DNA from: Rhipicephalus microplus
Lineage: Eukaryota; Arthropoda; Arachnida; Ixodida; Ixodidae
DNA: 64,000 nucleotides
Direction of reading: 5' to 3'
Assembly: GCF_043290135.1 (NCBI RefSeq)
Contig: NC_134701.1
Location: 99,378,202 to 99,442,201, forward strand
Shown here: positions 36,781-47,203 of the stretch, in pieces
How the letters are laid out: the number at the start of each line of letters is the position of its first letter
Position numbering within the stretch: position 1 is the first letter of the stretch
Notes under the pieces: model-generated
Told to the model about the DNA's origin: nothing
What the model saw: the letters and a program-made list of their open reading frames with translations, nothing else
Databases searched by the model: none
Translations under genes and position numbers: made by a program

Positions 36781-38060
36781 TCAGCAGTAGCGGTTCCAGC
36801 ACGTTGAGGATCTGCACTGCTGTTTTCGCTCCTGGGGTGGGTAGCTCGTTGAGAATCGCACGAATAGATGCTTCAGCATAGTTTGGCTCTTCTCAGTGGG
36901 TTGCCCATCATTTTCCGCCCTCTTTGAAGTGGCAGCCCATGATGTGGTCTTTTTTATTGCTCCGGTAGGTAGCGAAGGCCACTCAGTATCTTAAGCATCG
37001 GCGTGCAACGCGGGCGTTGGTCCACTTTCTGCATCCCTGGGACGTGGTGCGTACAACTTGGGTGTAGCGGCCTGATAATGCGCACGTGTATGTTCATTTG
37101 TTGCTGATGATGATGCATCACTCGTATGTCCACTACGCTTTCGCTGGTGCTTACGTTTTGGACGACGTCTGTGTCGGTGGATGGACGTGACAGCCTCTCT
37201 GTGTGTCGAGTTGTCTCTGACCATCTTCCGCAGGACGCGAATTTCTTCTTTGATTTTCGGGCACTCCTTCGACGTTGCTTCATGTGCACCAGAGAAGTTT
37301 GGGAATTTCAATGAAACAGCAGTATCGCAGTTTTCCACCTTATGAGACCCACCGCACCGCTGGCAAGTTGTCTCACTTTTGCACACTGCGCTGACGTGTC
37401 CCAACTTGTAGCACGTGTGACACTGCAAAGGCCGGGGCACGTAAGGGCGCACGGGATGTCTCACGTATCCAACCTTCACGCTAGGGAACAGAGTCTCAGA
37501 ATCAAATACTAGTTTGATGCAGCGAGACTGCCCGAAGTGGCGTATGGTCATAATTCTGACTGTCGACGTCACAAGATTCTGCAGGTCAGCGCCTGTGATG
37601 TCAGCGTCTGTGATGTCAGCGTCGATGTCATTTATCACGCCAGTCGTTGTTCCTTTCCGTGAGCGAGAAACGCGCGAACTGAAATACTTCCGAGCTGCGT
37701 GATGGCCTTCAGTCTGTCAAGAATGGTTTAGTTTGTCACATCAACTGACAATATGTTTTTCCTGCTATTTATGCGAATTTAATTCACTTGAGTAGGTGCT
37801 ACTCGCTCGAAATAATTAGTCAATGACTGCCTGTGTAGTGCTTTCAGGTTGTCTGATGTAGACATGGGTACATACGAGATGGTGAATCATCGCTTGCCTT
37901 TGTCTAGCACTGGTTTTGGCTCCGCCGTTAATGACGTCCTGCGAAGCTTCCTTTTCAACCGGCTGGAATGAAATGTCCTGAAGTCGGCTTCCGATTCCAT
38001 CTCTTCCACTGATGAGCTCTCGGTAGAATCATCACAAGGAGCAGATGCCCTAACGTGGTC
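36781..38060 (-). pseudogene. I-clade LINE ORF1: gag-like RNA-binding protein
   Basis: The N-terminal half (SVEEMESEADFRTF, KRKLRRTS, FTISYVP, LTNYFERVAP, TILDRLKAITQLGS) lies upstream of 37660 and carries three in-frame stops. A 1-nt deletion near 37660, judged from the protein continuity, shifts the frame. The rest runs to 36991 (TAA) and continues in frame past it to a probable true stop at 36781-36783, eight bases before the first ORF2 Met. Zinc knuckles: CHTCYKLGHVSAVC (37422-37381) and CQRCGGSHKVENC (37365-37327). A third, at about 37305-37261, has Phe at both leading Cys positions. A 15-nt in-frame repeat lies at about 37586-37625. The role of this family is binding the element RNA. 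Confidence 0.85.
37586..37625 (-). repeat. 15-nt in-frame tandem repeat within LINE ORF1
   Basis: GTCAGCGCCTGTGAT, GTCAGCGTCTGTGAT and GTCAGCGTCGAT follow one another on the plus strand. In the protein they give a DADIT-like pentapeptide repeat (DADITDADITGADL). The length is a multiple of three, so the frame survives. Confidence 0.85.
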
Positions 38061-38226
38061 ACCCACATTCGTGCATCCTTATGCAAACTGCTAGGGCCCG
38101 CTGTCTCGTTGGATGGATGGTCCCCCATCCCGGGGGGTGACGTCCTCCGTTCAGCTTGTTCAGAGAAAGTCAGGAATTCGGACAGTTTGAGAAAAAACGA
38201 AAGTTGTTTAAGGCAGAGTTATCCTG

Positions 38227-38520
38227 TAATACACAGAGTTGGAATGTGATGTTCGAAAAACAAACATGTTATTGCTAGTAGCGCTCTGTTCTGTCATTGT
38301 ATTCTTTCCTTGTGGCAGTATTTCACCTCGTGCTATAAAATGCCCTCTCATATGCATCACCAACAAGCCCACACTCTAATACACAGAGTTGAACTGTGGT
38401 CTTGTTCGTGATGCATATGAGAGGGTATTTTATAGCACGAGGTGAAATACTGCCACAAGGAAAGAATAAAGTCACAGAACAGAGCGCTACTAGCAATAAC
38501 ATGTTTTTTTTCGAACATCA
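38227..38520. mobile_element. Foldback repeat with about 120-bp arms
   Basis: The left arm 38247-38367 and right arm 38401-38520 are reverse complements with only a few differences. A 33-nt loop separates them, with further CCACA/TGTGG pairing inside it. The words TGATGTTCGAAAAA, AACATGTTATTGCTAGTAGC and TATTTCACCTCGTGCTATAA are in both arms. A 15-bp direct repeat, TAATACACAGAGTTG, precedes the left arm (38227-38241) and recurs in the loop (38377-38391), giving an order of a-B-a-B(inverted). It lies about 80 bp outside the 5' end of the I-clade LINE. Confidence 0.9.
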
Positions 38521-39811
38521 AGCTGCTTTTAAGGCATAATCCTCAGGCAGCCAGATAGGCACGTGGATTCACTCAGATTACTGCGCGACACTGTCATCTA
38601 CATAAGCGAAAAAGAAAGCCACCATCACAGAATAAACCATGTATTAGTATGTACGAAGGAACCCCAGCTTCTTGGGTGACAATGCAATCGGAGGCTTAAA
38701 GATGCAAACATCGCCAAGAGCATCAGTAGGTTTTGCTTCTATAATCAAACGAGTGTCCTCATCTTTATGTTACCGACAATTATTGTATTCTCGAACAAAA
38801 ACTGGCAACCGCATGCACGAATCTGAAGAGCGAGAAAACCTTCCAGCGGCAGTTTATTTCATATTTGTAATTATGCGCTCTCAGTCACTCATTCACACAC
38901 GTACTGGTTTGTCCGATATAATTTTTCCCACACGATAGCAGATTAACGTAAAGAACAAACGATATGCACTCCAGAAGTTTGAGTGTGTGCCTTTTTGTGC
39001 ACAACGTCCTCACCCCACAAGTTTATTATGCTCAGTATAAAACTTGGTGCGCAATAACTGATGCATTGAACTTTTTATCTTTACTGGGTTTTTTCAAATA
39101 TATTTTAAAGCAAAACAAGGCCAACGCTGAGCTTAAAGTTTCCTTTAGCTTGAACTCACACTGACATCACACCTGGGTGCCTACGGTGGCCTATAGAGCA
39201 GCATGGTTTTTACGAGCCCTACAAAACTGCTATTTGGAGTGGGCATGAGTATTATATTTCGGAATTGGCACGTATAATCTTTACTGAAGATATAAAACTT
39301 GCAGCTTGCAGAATTGTTTTCTTTTTCCGACACCTTTAATATGAGTAGTTCGTAAAAAGGAGAAGCAATTTTTATGCGCTTTGAAATGTAAAACTTTATT
39401 GTAGCGAGAACAAAAACCTGCCATATTATTGTTCTTCCCATCACTACCAGCAACATACTTCTGCGAGTGAAAAGTGTGTGGAACATCCATCAAAAAGTTG
39501 CAGAGGGGATTAGTGCCATGGAAATATAGAACGAATCGCTGCAAACCAAGCATCATTTGCTACGTAAGAGTTCTGCAGACAGCAGAGTCCAGTACTTCAT
39601 GCATGGGCGCAGCATGCAGCTTTATCGCACTAAACAAAAGGGCTGTGATAATGGAGGAAGAAATTGAAAGGAGAGAGCATTATTTCACACTAGTGAAGCC
39701 CACCATGACGGCCCAACACGTGATCAAAATATCAGAGCATGCGGTAGGTTTTAGTACTCTCGACAACGTTCCGCGTTTTAACCGAACCCCCCTGTGTAAG
39801 CCGGCCGGTCT
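38521..39811. other. Stretch without recognisable genes
   Basis: Short ORFs only, and no family recognised. Confidence 0.4.
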
Positions 39812-39942
39812 GCAACGACCAAGCGTTTTTCTAATGAAAACTACGGGGTGCCACACTCTGAAGTCTCGGCAAGTCTCATTGCTTGCATCAATATGGACGC
39901 ACAAGTTCACGTGTTGGGCAAACACTGCCACTGAAAAATGGC
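39812..39942 (+). repeat. 130-bp direct repeat, copy 1
   Basis: Matches 40451-40580 at an offset of 638-639 with one net indel and about ten differences. Shared words include AAGCGTTTTTCTAATGAAAA, CACTCTGAAGTCTCGGCAAG and CATCAATATGGACGCACAAG. Function unknown. Confidence 0.9.
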
Positions 39943-39989
39943 TTGGCTCGTAAAGGCTGGCAGTGTGACGCATGTTCCCTTTTTTTCTT

Positions 39990-40190
39990 TTTAGGGGCGA
40001 AGCTCCTTATAGCGGCACCCGTTCGTCCCTCGTAGTCGTAGTAGTAGTGTGTAACCAGCCTTACAATTTGACCTCCAAGTTGGTGGCGGTGGGAGATTAC
40101 TTCTGTGCGTTGTTGAACAATAAAAAATTGCAGCGTGCGTGTTAACTAAAAGCCGAATTCTCCTGTCTCCCATTCCCCCTTAGCAGCATT
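39990..40190 (-). repeat. AGGGGCGAAG-ended repeat, inverted copy
   Basis: The reverse complement aligns with 1679-1884 over its full length. The outer terminus at 39990 is TTTTAGGGGCGAAGCTCC. The shared ends suggest a dispersed family of defined length (about 200 bp) and not a random shared fragment. Confidence 0.8.
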
Positions 40191-40450
40191 TGGCACGTAC
40201 ATTGATCACTATCTGACAAGAAAGGGTTGCTACGTTATACTCGCTGGGCGTAACCTCTTTGGTTTTAGAAAGGTTTAGCGAGCATTGGGCCGCAGTGCCC
40301 TGAATACTGTAAACTAGTATATGCTAAAAACTCGAGGTGGTTAAAGGTGGGAAGTAGACACGAAGCGCAAGCCATAAGAAAGTGTGCGTGTGCCTCCTCT
40401 CGTTCAGTCCTTGGAATTTCCGCTGAATGGCGGTGCTTCTATATGACCAA

Positions 40451-40580
40451 GCAACGATCAAGCGTTTTTCTAATGAAAACTACCGGGTGCCGCACTCTGA
40501 AGTCTCGGCAAGTCTCATTGCTTGCATCAATATGGACGCACAAGTTCACTTGTTGGCAGACACTGCCACTGAAAAACGGC
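40451..40580 (+). repeat. 130-bp direct repeat, copy 2
   Basis: See copy 1 at 39812. The copy continues into an open frame (to 40702) that I cannot assign. The AGGGGCGAAG-ended repeat lies between the two copies. Confidence 0.9.
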
Positions 40581-40943
40581 AGGAGCGGTTCGTACTGTCA
40601 CGGTGGATGGACGTGTTTTTTGAGCGCTCCCGATCGACTGCGAAGATAAGTTGTTTTGAGGTTGTCTTTATAATTATAAGGAAGCATTTAAAATATCTGT
40701 AGCACTTATTTTATTGTACGGCTTTTTCGGGGGTCAGTCACCAGGAATTTATTAGTTTGTGCATGTGTGTGTGTTTGTTTTTTTTGTTGTTTTTCTTTTG
40801 CCACCCCGTGGGAGGGGTGCACGTACATTGAACACGCAAATTTTTGTAGTAGAGCTTAGACTTTTTTTTTTTCGTAGGGCAGGGCTCGAGTTTTGTAATT
40901 ATCGAGTGAGACAAGTCATAGGGACAATTGGAGTCGGAAAGAC

Positions 40944-41960
40944 ATGGTTAAAAAGACTGTAAAGTGTTCAGGATGTGGGGTTGGTTTGAAAGTAAACCAA
41001 AGTGTAGAAGCGGAAGGAGAAGAGGCTGACGCAAAGTGTACGCAATGTGAGGTCGAGAAAAAATGGAGAAAATGATGGTTACCCAGAGTAACGTGCTGAT
41101 GAGAATCACCGAGCTTGAGACTGCGTTGGCGACAGAGCAAGAGAAAACGAGGGATATGGGAGAAAAGCTTAAGTCCGCCGAGGCAGCACTAGCCAAGGTG
41201 AACAGAGGAGCGGCCCACAAAGAGAACAGTAGGGAACCGGCAACCAGAATGGCGGCGAAGAAAGAGCAAGAAAAAATGGAAAAAACAAGTTCGGCCGGTT
41301 CAAGTGTCGGAAGGCCCAGCTTTAGCGAAGTAGTGGTGGAGCTGGGAGGGGATAAAGCAGCTTGCGGCACAGATGCAAGTAACCCCCAGGTGCAGGACAC
41401 TCCAGCTGAAAAGTCACAGCATGTGATAATCGCCGGGGACTCAAATTTAAATCGATACACAGAAGCCATTAAAAAGAGGGTAAGAGGTGACAAGAGGGTT
41501 GCAGTAGGGGCGTTCCCAGGACGCAAGCTGGAAGTAGTCATGAGGCAAGCGAGCGCAAAACTCAAAACAACAGGTGATAGACGCAACCTCGTGATAATTT
41601 CAGGTGGTTTAAACGATGTCTTAAATGAAGATACGGCAGGACTAGCAACTACACTGGCGAAAGGCGTCGATAATAAGCGCGCCACTTCTCCTCAGGTACA
41701 GGTAGCGATATGCACGATATTGGAGGTACCGGTGAGTGATAGCAACCTGAAAAGAGTGCTTGTCAGTGCAAACCAACAGATATGGCGGATAAGTCGATAG
41801 AAATGCTTTGAGGTGGTGGAAATAAACAGAGGTGCATAGGTGAGGTGGTTTTCAACGAGACAGAATTCATTTCGATCGGTGGCTGGGTCATGAGGTGGGT
41901 TGGCGACTTGCAGGACGCGCAGTACCTTTTTGGGGGTAAGCGAGCCCTTTGGGGTGCAAG
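40944..41960 (+). pseudogene. LINE ORF1: zinc finger, coiled coil, SGNH-hydrolase-like domain
   Basis: It starts MVKKTVKCSGCGVGLKVNQ and continues with AKCTQCEVEK, a four-Cys zinc-binding pattern (CxxC...CxxC). A frame break in the A-rich stretch near 41060 leads to a coiled-coil segment (RITELETALATEQEKTRDMG, 41090-41200). Next is a Lys/Ala/Glu-rich linker, then an SGNH-like core: VIIAGDSNLNRY near 41424-41458 (block I, GDSN) and VIISGGLNDVLNE near 41591-41630 (block III, GxND-like). After a stop at 41798-41800 the tail continues in broken frames to about 41960, with readable VVEINRG. SGNH/GDSL-type domains occur in ORF1 of CR1 and L2 elements. Catalytic Ser is present in block I. The downstream His lies in the damaged region and cannot be assigned. 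Confidence 0.75.
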
Positions 41961-42079
41961 ATAGCTAGTAACGAGGAAAACAACCAGGGAGACTCTTTGA
42001 CAGGTGGTATGGACAGATACGATTCTAAAATGGCACCAGTATCTAAGATAGATAGAGCCCGGGGTATAAATAGACGTAG

Positions 42080-45000
42080 CCACGAGCGCCGAGCCAATTC
42101 AGACATAGGGTATATTAACATGCAGGGTGGTAGGAACAGGCTGAAGTGGGAAGAGATAGAATAACAGCTAAGGGAGGAGAGGGCGATGGTATACGGTTTT
42201 GTAGAAACACATCTCAGGGACATGGAGCAACCTCCTAACAATGCAGACTACACGTGGGAATATTGTAATCGAACAGAAGGCAGCAGGAAAGGCTGGTGGT
42301 ATTGGGACATTCATTCATAAAAGTACCGACTGGCAAAGGGTCAAGCAGGAGTGCAAGGATCATTTATGGCTAAAAGGGAAAATGGCAGAGAAAATGACTC
42401 TCCTTGGCTTCGTGTACTTATGGACGGGAGCAAAGGCCAGAGAGGAAAAGCAGGCAATGGTAAAGTGTATATCAAGTGGCATTCAGGAGTTAAGTGGAGA
42501 GTGCTAGATAATTATACTAGGAGATATGAATGTGCACATAGAAAATACATCTATGTATGCCGACCCGACAGGCATAATTATATTGAATATGTGTGAAAGG
42601 CTTCATTTGATCAATTGCAACAATACCGAGAAGTGTGATGAACAAATAACATGGGAGGTATGAAAGCTGCAGTCGACGATAGATTACGCACTGATGTCAC
42701 ATAGGATGCATGATAAGCTCAGAGGAATGCACATAGATGAAGTCTGGGTAGTGATCACAAACGTATCAAGCTAAGTTTTGGAAGTGCAGTGAAAGTGGGA
42801 AGAAGACAAGCTCAGAAACTACTGATAAATTTTTATTCAGAAAGGTAAATAGAAATAGCGACTAAAAAATTGAGAATGTAAGCACTGATGATAATAAAAC
42901 AGTGTGGACATACACGATTCTAATTAGACTGTTTGAGCTAGAGCTTGCTAAGGCACGTGACAAGTCACCCCGGAAAAGAAGACACAGACCCAAAAGTTGG
43001 TGGAATGAGGAAGTTAAGAGAGCCATAGCAAAACGTTAGGAAGCCTCTAGGGAACACAGACATGCTAATCAGCGGGGTAAACAAACAGATGATGTTGAAA
43101 GAATACGGGAAATCTTTCTAAGCTGTAGAAGGAATGCATCCTTTCTGATCAATGAAAAGATAGGAAGAAAGAGATCTCAGTGGCTGGCAGAAGTACATAA
43201 AAAAAATAGAAACGCAGCTGCGAAATTTTGGAACCATCTAAACTCCCTAAGAAATGAGAGGAGACTAGAGCAGAGGTTTATAACTACGGCTCATGGTGCT
43301 AGGCTAGAAGGGGAAACAGCTATTGAATTTATTAGAACAAGGGTGGCTGAAAAATGTCAACAAAGAAGTGCTTTGTGCACTACAATGGACAAGGATGAAT
43401 CAAGTGGCGCAATGGCTTCATTTTCACAACAAGAGTGGGAAAAGGCTGAGAAAAAAGTTCCTAGTAGTACATCAACAGGCACAGATGGCATTCCAATTAT
43501 GCTGATAAAGGCATTAGGTTCGAAGTCTGAGCAGGCTTTCAGAGTGGCAGTGAGCAAAATAATAATCAATGAAGAAGTTCCCGATAGATGGAAACTTAGC
43601 AGCATGAGCATGATCTATAAAAGAAAGGGGGACAAAGCTAAAATAAACAACTACCGTCCTATAACAGTGACATCAGTGATCTACAGGCTGGCGATGCAGA
43701 TTATAAAGGAAAGACTGCAGGCATGGGTAGATGATGAGGGGGTGCTGGGGGAACTGCAGAATGGTTTTCGGAAACACAGGAGGTTGAAAGACAATCTGTT
43801 CCCACTGACGCAGTGCATCGAAATAGCAGAAAAGGAACACAGGCCCCTGTGGCTAGCATTTTTGGATATCAAGGGAGCGTACGATAGCATGGTTCAAGAG
43901 GAATTGCGGAGAATACTGGACACACTAGGCGTGGAAGATGTAGTCACTAATCTTCTTAAGAATATCTATAAATGTAACAAGGTAATTATAAAGTGGGAAA
44001 AACTGGTATCCAAGCCTGCAGAGGGAAAACGGGGGCTTAGGCAGGGGTGTCCCCTGTCAACCTTATTATTCATGTCTACCTACAAGGATTAGAGGCCAAA
44101 TTATAGGGAAGTGGACTGGCCTTCAACCTCTCTTTTGTCAAACAAGGAAAACTCTTTGGAAAGGCACTTCCAGCATTTATTTACGCAGATGATATAGTGC
44201 TAATGGCCGACCACAAGGAAGATTTGCAAAGATTGATGGACCTCTGCGGTAATGAGGGAGATCGTTTAGATTTCAGATTCAGTAAGGAAAATTCAGCAGT
44301 CATGATTTTTAATGACAATGAAGGTAGTGAGCTTACAATACAGGAGGTCACGCTAGAGATAACAGATAAATACGAATATCGGGGCGTACGGATAAGCAAT
44401 GGTGCCGAGTACCTAAGGGAACACGAAATATACGTGTCGACTAAAGGTAACCGGAATGCATCGGTATTGAAAAACAGGGCACTATGGAATTAAAGTAGGT
44501 ATGATTTTGTGAGAGGAATATAGAAAGGGGTCATGGTTCCTGGTCTGACGTTCGGCAATGCGGTCTTTTGCATGAGATCAGAAGCTCAAGCAAGATTAGA
44601 AATTAAGCAACGTGGAATAGGTAGGCTTGCATTAGGAGCTCACGGGAATACACCAAATCAGAAATTCAAAATGATATGGGATGGACATCGTTTGAGTACA
44701 GGAAAGCTAGCAGCAAGATAAAATTTGAGAAGTGATAAAGAGAAATGGGGGATGAGCGTTGGGCTAGGAAGGTATTCAGCTACTTGTACATGACGAATAT
44801 CGATACAAAGTGGCGAAAGCAAACCAGAAAGTTGACTGGTAAATACTTGGAAAACAGTAGGGGACCAAACCATAAAGAATTATCGGTTGAGGAGAAGGTG
44901 AAGGAAGCTGAGACCAATATGTTTAGAATTGGCTTGATTAAGAAGTCCGCACAAGAGATCTATCGAACACTTAAGCAGGAAATTGCCAAAGAAAGGATCT

Positions 45001-45301
45001 ACGATAATACTCAGCTAGTTCTCTGCTGTTAGAGGCCAGGACAGCAGTATTGCGAATCAAGACATATCGGGCCAAATACGAAGGGGTAGACACGGTATGC
45101 AGTGCGTGTGGAGAGGAAGAAGAAACTGCCGAACACCTGATAATGTTCTGTAAAGGGCTTCACCCTATAGTTCAGGATGATGGCACAGAGTTTTTCAAAG
45201 CACTGGAGTTTAGGGACAGTGAAGGCAAAATAGTTTTTAAACGAGTAGAATTAACTAGAAGGAGGTTATCTGATTGGTGGCTAAAATCAAGGCACGAGTG
45301 A
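42080..45301 (+). pseudogene. LINE ORF2: APE endonuclease and reverse transcriptase
   Basis: Endonuclease: GYINMQGGRNRLKWEE, a TAA, VYGFVETHLRD, GGIGTFIHKS, LGDMNVHIE near 42515-42540, STIDYALMS and GSDHKRIK near 42748-42770. RT: FSQQEWEKAEKK, TGTDGIPIMLIKAL, NNYRPITVTSVIYRLAMQII, LDIKGAYDSM (43863-43890), KRGLRQGCPLS (44030-44060) and YADDIVLMAD (44182-44211). The C-terminal part has a Cys-x2-Cys...His...Cys finger (VCSACGEEEETAEHLIMFC) near 45090-45150 and ends DWWLKSRHE at 45301. Several stops and shifts (for example 42160, 44092, 44491, 44721, 45030) inactivate it. The catalytic motifs themselves are still recognisable. Confidence 0.85.
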
Positions 45302-45440
45302 AAATTAAGCCCTTCATTGCAAAGTACGAATTCTAACCTCACTATTTAAGGGGAAAATTGAATCTAGTTTTTGGTTCACTAAATATTACGGCTTGGTGGC
45401 GCTAGCCACCGCCCGATCCTTAGGGTACAGCCACACCTAT

Positions 45441-45705
45441 TCATCCATCCATCCAAATAAATGATGAAAAGATGCGAGATGGTGGTACTTGGAGTGTTGA
45501 ATAGGTGGACGAACACACATACAGAGAGATGCATGAACGGACGCATGGATGGCTGCACAGGCGGATGGATGTATGGACGGACGCAGGAGCAGATGCAGGG
45601 ACGAACGCCGGGACAGACGCACAGATGGACGAGCGGACGCGCGAAAAGACGCACGAACAGACGCACGAATGGAAGAACGGAAGCAAGAACGAATGGACGG
45701 ACAGA
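45441..45705 (+). repeat. (ATCC)n tail followed by a GGACG/GATGG degenerate minisatellite
   Basis: The LINE ends at CATCCATCCATCC. From about 45500, words such as GATGCATGAACGGACGC, ATGGATGGCTGCACAGG, ATGTATGGACGGACGC and CGAACAGACGCACGAATGG continue with period near 4. Long overlapping ORFs on both strands, rich in Ser/Arg/His or Asp/Arg/Thr, come only from this repeat. Confidence 0.8.
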
Positions 45706-46869
45706 TGCTTCGCCCGCTCTCCATCATTCACTCCTTGGATATGCGGCCATTTTTTCCTGCTCCATGGGTGGGAGTAGGGCACTGAGACACTTTAACGAAA
45801 TGGAGAGCACATGATCGCCCAAAAGCTTGTCTGCAAAATCGGAAGGACGCCACCACTCCTTCACTCATTTCTTTTAATTTAATGAAATCAGATATGATGC
45901 CAAGCTAGTTTGTTAATTCAAGGTGATGATATTGTTTAATGACACATTGAAGATAACACATGAGTGCTTCCTAGGGAAACAAACTTTTTTCGTTGAATCA
46001 AGTACTTCATAATACGAAGCTTCATTAAATAAGTTTTTCCTCATTCACATTACTGAATAAATGATTGAAAATTTTTTAAAAGAACCGACCCAGTCTCGAT
46101 CTCAACAGTGCCTTCAATACGCAACATAAAATTTTTGGGCGAAGAATCAAGGTAGAGGCCTGAATTTTCATGATGATTACGATTAGCTAAACAATCAATC
46201 CGGTTTTTATTTATTTGTATGAAAGGACATATACACTTTACTTTGCATGAACTGTATCATAACGAAAGCAAGGCATTTGTGTGGAGGATTGAAAATCTTC
46301 AAGACAAAAAGGGAGAAGTCCTTTATAAAATCTCTATTGTGTATACTAAAATAGTTTCATAATGGATCATAGGAATGCTTCTAAGAAAATATGAGCACGG
46401 CCTTCGAGGGAACCAGCAAAAAGAGGAACATAACTACATATATTGCAATGAAAAAATGTACAACATAAAACCACTTGCATCTCAACGAATTTCAGATACA
46501 GACATGACTTCAAGCTTCTTTCCTGGACAGTTGCTTTACATACAGTTCATCCAATCTGTATAATGCTCAGTTGTTGGTACGCACACGATCAGCCGTATTT
46601 TTCTTATCCCCTCTGTTATGATATTCTTGCAGCTGCTATTTGAATCTCCCTCGTTTCGATGCTCACCCAGCCTACCCAAGTAATCTTGCAAACAATGTGA
46701 GCGCAGACTTCGTTAGAGAGCTTGTGTTTTCTATTTATGTGACCATGCATTATTTCGCATGTACAAAGGTTAAGCCCAACATTGCTATTTCAATGCATGC
46801 GTGATGAAGTGTCACCTACAGGTGCGAAATAAGAGCATGCAACTTTTTTGCATTGTGGCATGCTAACAG
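45706..46869. other. Stretch without recognisable genes
   Basis: AT-rich sequence with short ORFs and no recognised repeat. Confidence 0.4.
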
Positions 46870-47100
46870 ATGAAACTGCCTGACAAGAAAAATCTCGACA
46901 TTTACGCAATTCTTGTCATCCTAGCCAGCCTCGCTGAATCTCAATGTTTCTTTGCTTATGACATAACAAAATTGAAGCCATTCAACCACTTACCCTGCTG
47001 TTCAACACGTCCCTTTGAGGGTGGTTACTTGGACCTTTGCGATGAAACAACAGCAGGCGGCAAAAGTGATGCTCTATTTGGTCAATACTTTAATGTGTGA
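46870..47100 (+). CDS. Candidate small secreted protein (76 codons), possibly with a downstream exon at 47129-47203
   Basis: MKLPDKKNLD is followed by a hydrophobic core IYAILVILASLA and then ESQCFFAY, which resembles a signal peptide with cleavage near residues 22-26. The mature part holds four Cys (CFF, PCC, DLC). The start codon has an acceptable context (ACAGATGA), but CTAACAG just before it could also be a splice acceptor. Just downstream, a strong acceptor (TTTTCTCTGACAG ending 47128) precedes a 24-codon open tail, TPPLPLSSAKVNLHKVADE then IPKN and TAA at 47201. No donor linking the two was convincing. Ticks secrete many short Cys-containing proteins, but I recognise no family here. Confidence 0.25.
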   Translation: MKLPDKKNLDIYAILVILASLAESQCFFAYDITKLKPFNHLPCCSTRPFEGGYLDLCDETTAGGKSDALFGQYFNV

Positions 47101-47203
47101 AAGTGTCTTTTGCTGTTTTCTCTGACAGAGAACGCCACCACTGCCACTTTCCTCAGCCAAAGTGAACCTGCACAAGGTTGCAGATGAGATTCCTAAGAAT
47201 TAA

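Larger units (their letters stand above)
32944..38145 (-). mobile_element. Near full-length I-clade LINE with RNase H
   Basis: Minus-strand order: a short GC-rich 5' leader (around 38145-38065), ORF1 with zinc knuckles, ORF2 with endonuclease, reverse transcriptase and RNase H, then about 200 bp of 3' UTR ending near CTTCTAATAAATTCTCAC (about 32955-32972). The total of about 5.2 kb is usual for the I group. RNase H after RT, plus CCHC knuckles in ORF1, places it in the I clade. Its GC content is clearly above that of the flanks. Decay is light: mostly isolated stop codons and one 1-nt deletion. No target-site duplication was identified, so both ends are approximate. Confidence 0.9.
40880..45454 (+). 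mobile_element. LINE with zinc-finger/SGNH-like ORF1 (CR1/L2-group type)
   Basis: Order: a short leader, ORF1 (40944-about 41960), ORF2 with APE endonuclease, reverse transcriptase and a C-terminal Cys/His region (about 42080-45301), then about 150 bp of 3' UTR. The 3' UTR contains the inverted pair GGTGGCGCTAGCCACC and ends in CATCCATCCATCC (45441-45454). ORF1 with a hydrolase-like domain and a short repeat tail instead of poly-A are features of CR1/L2-type LINEs. Many stops and frameshifts make it older than the I-clade LINE at 33-38 kb. The clade is an inference from layout. Confidence 0.8.

Noticed and set aside
40948..41685. 245-codon minus-strand ORF rich in Ser, Pro and Leu
   Set aside because: Shadow of LINE ORF1 on the plus strand, which has recognisable zinc-finger and SGNH motifs.
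45461..45814. Long overlapping ORFs on both strands rich in Arg, Thr, Asp or Ser
   Set aside because: All derive from the GGACG/GATGG minisatellite, whose period keeps several frames open.
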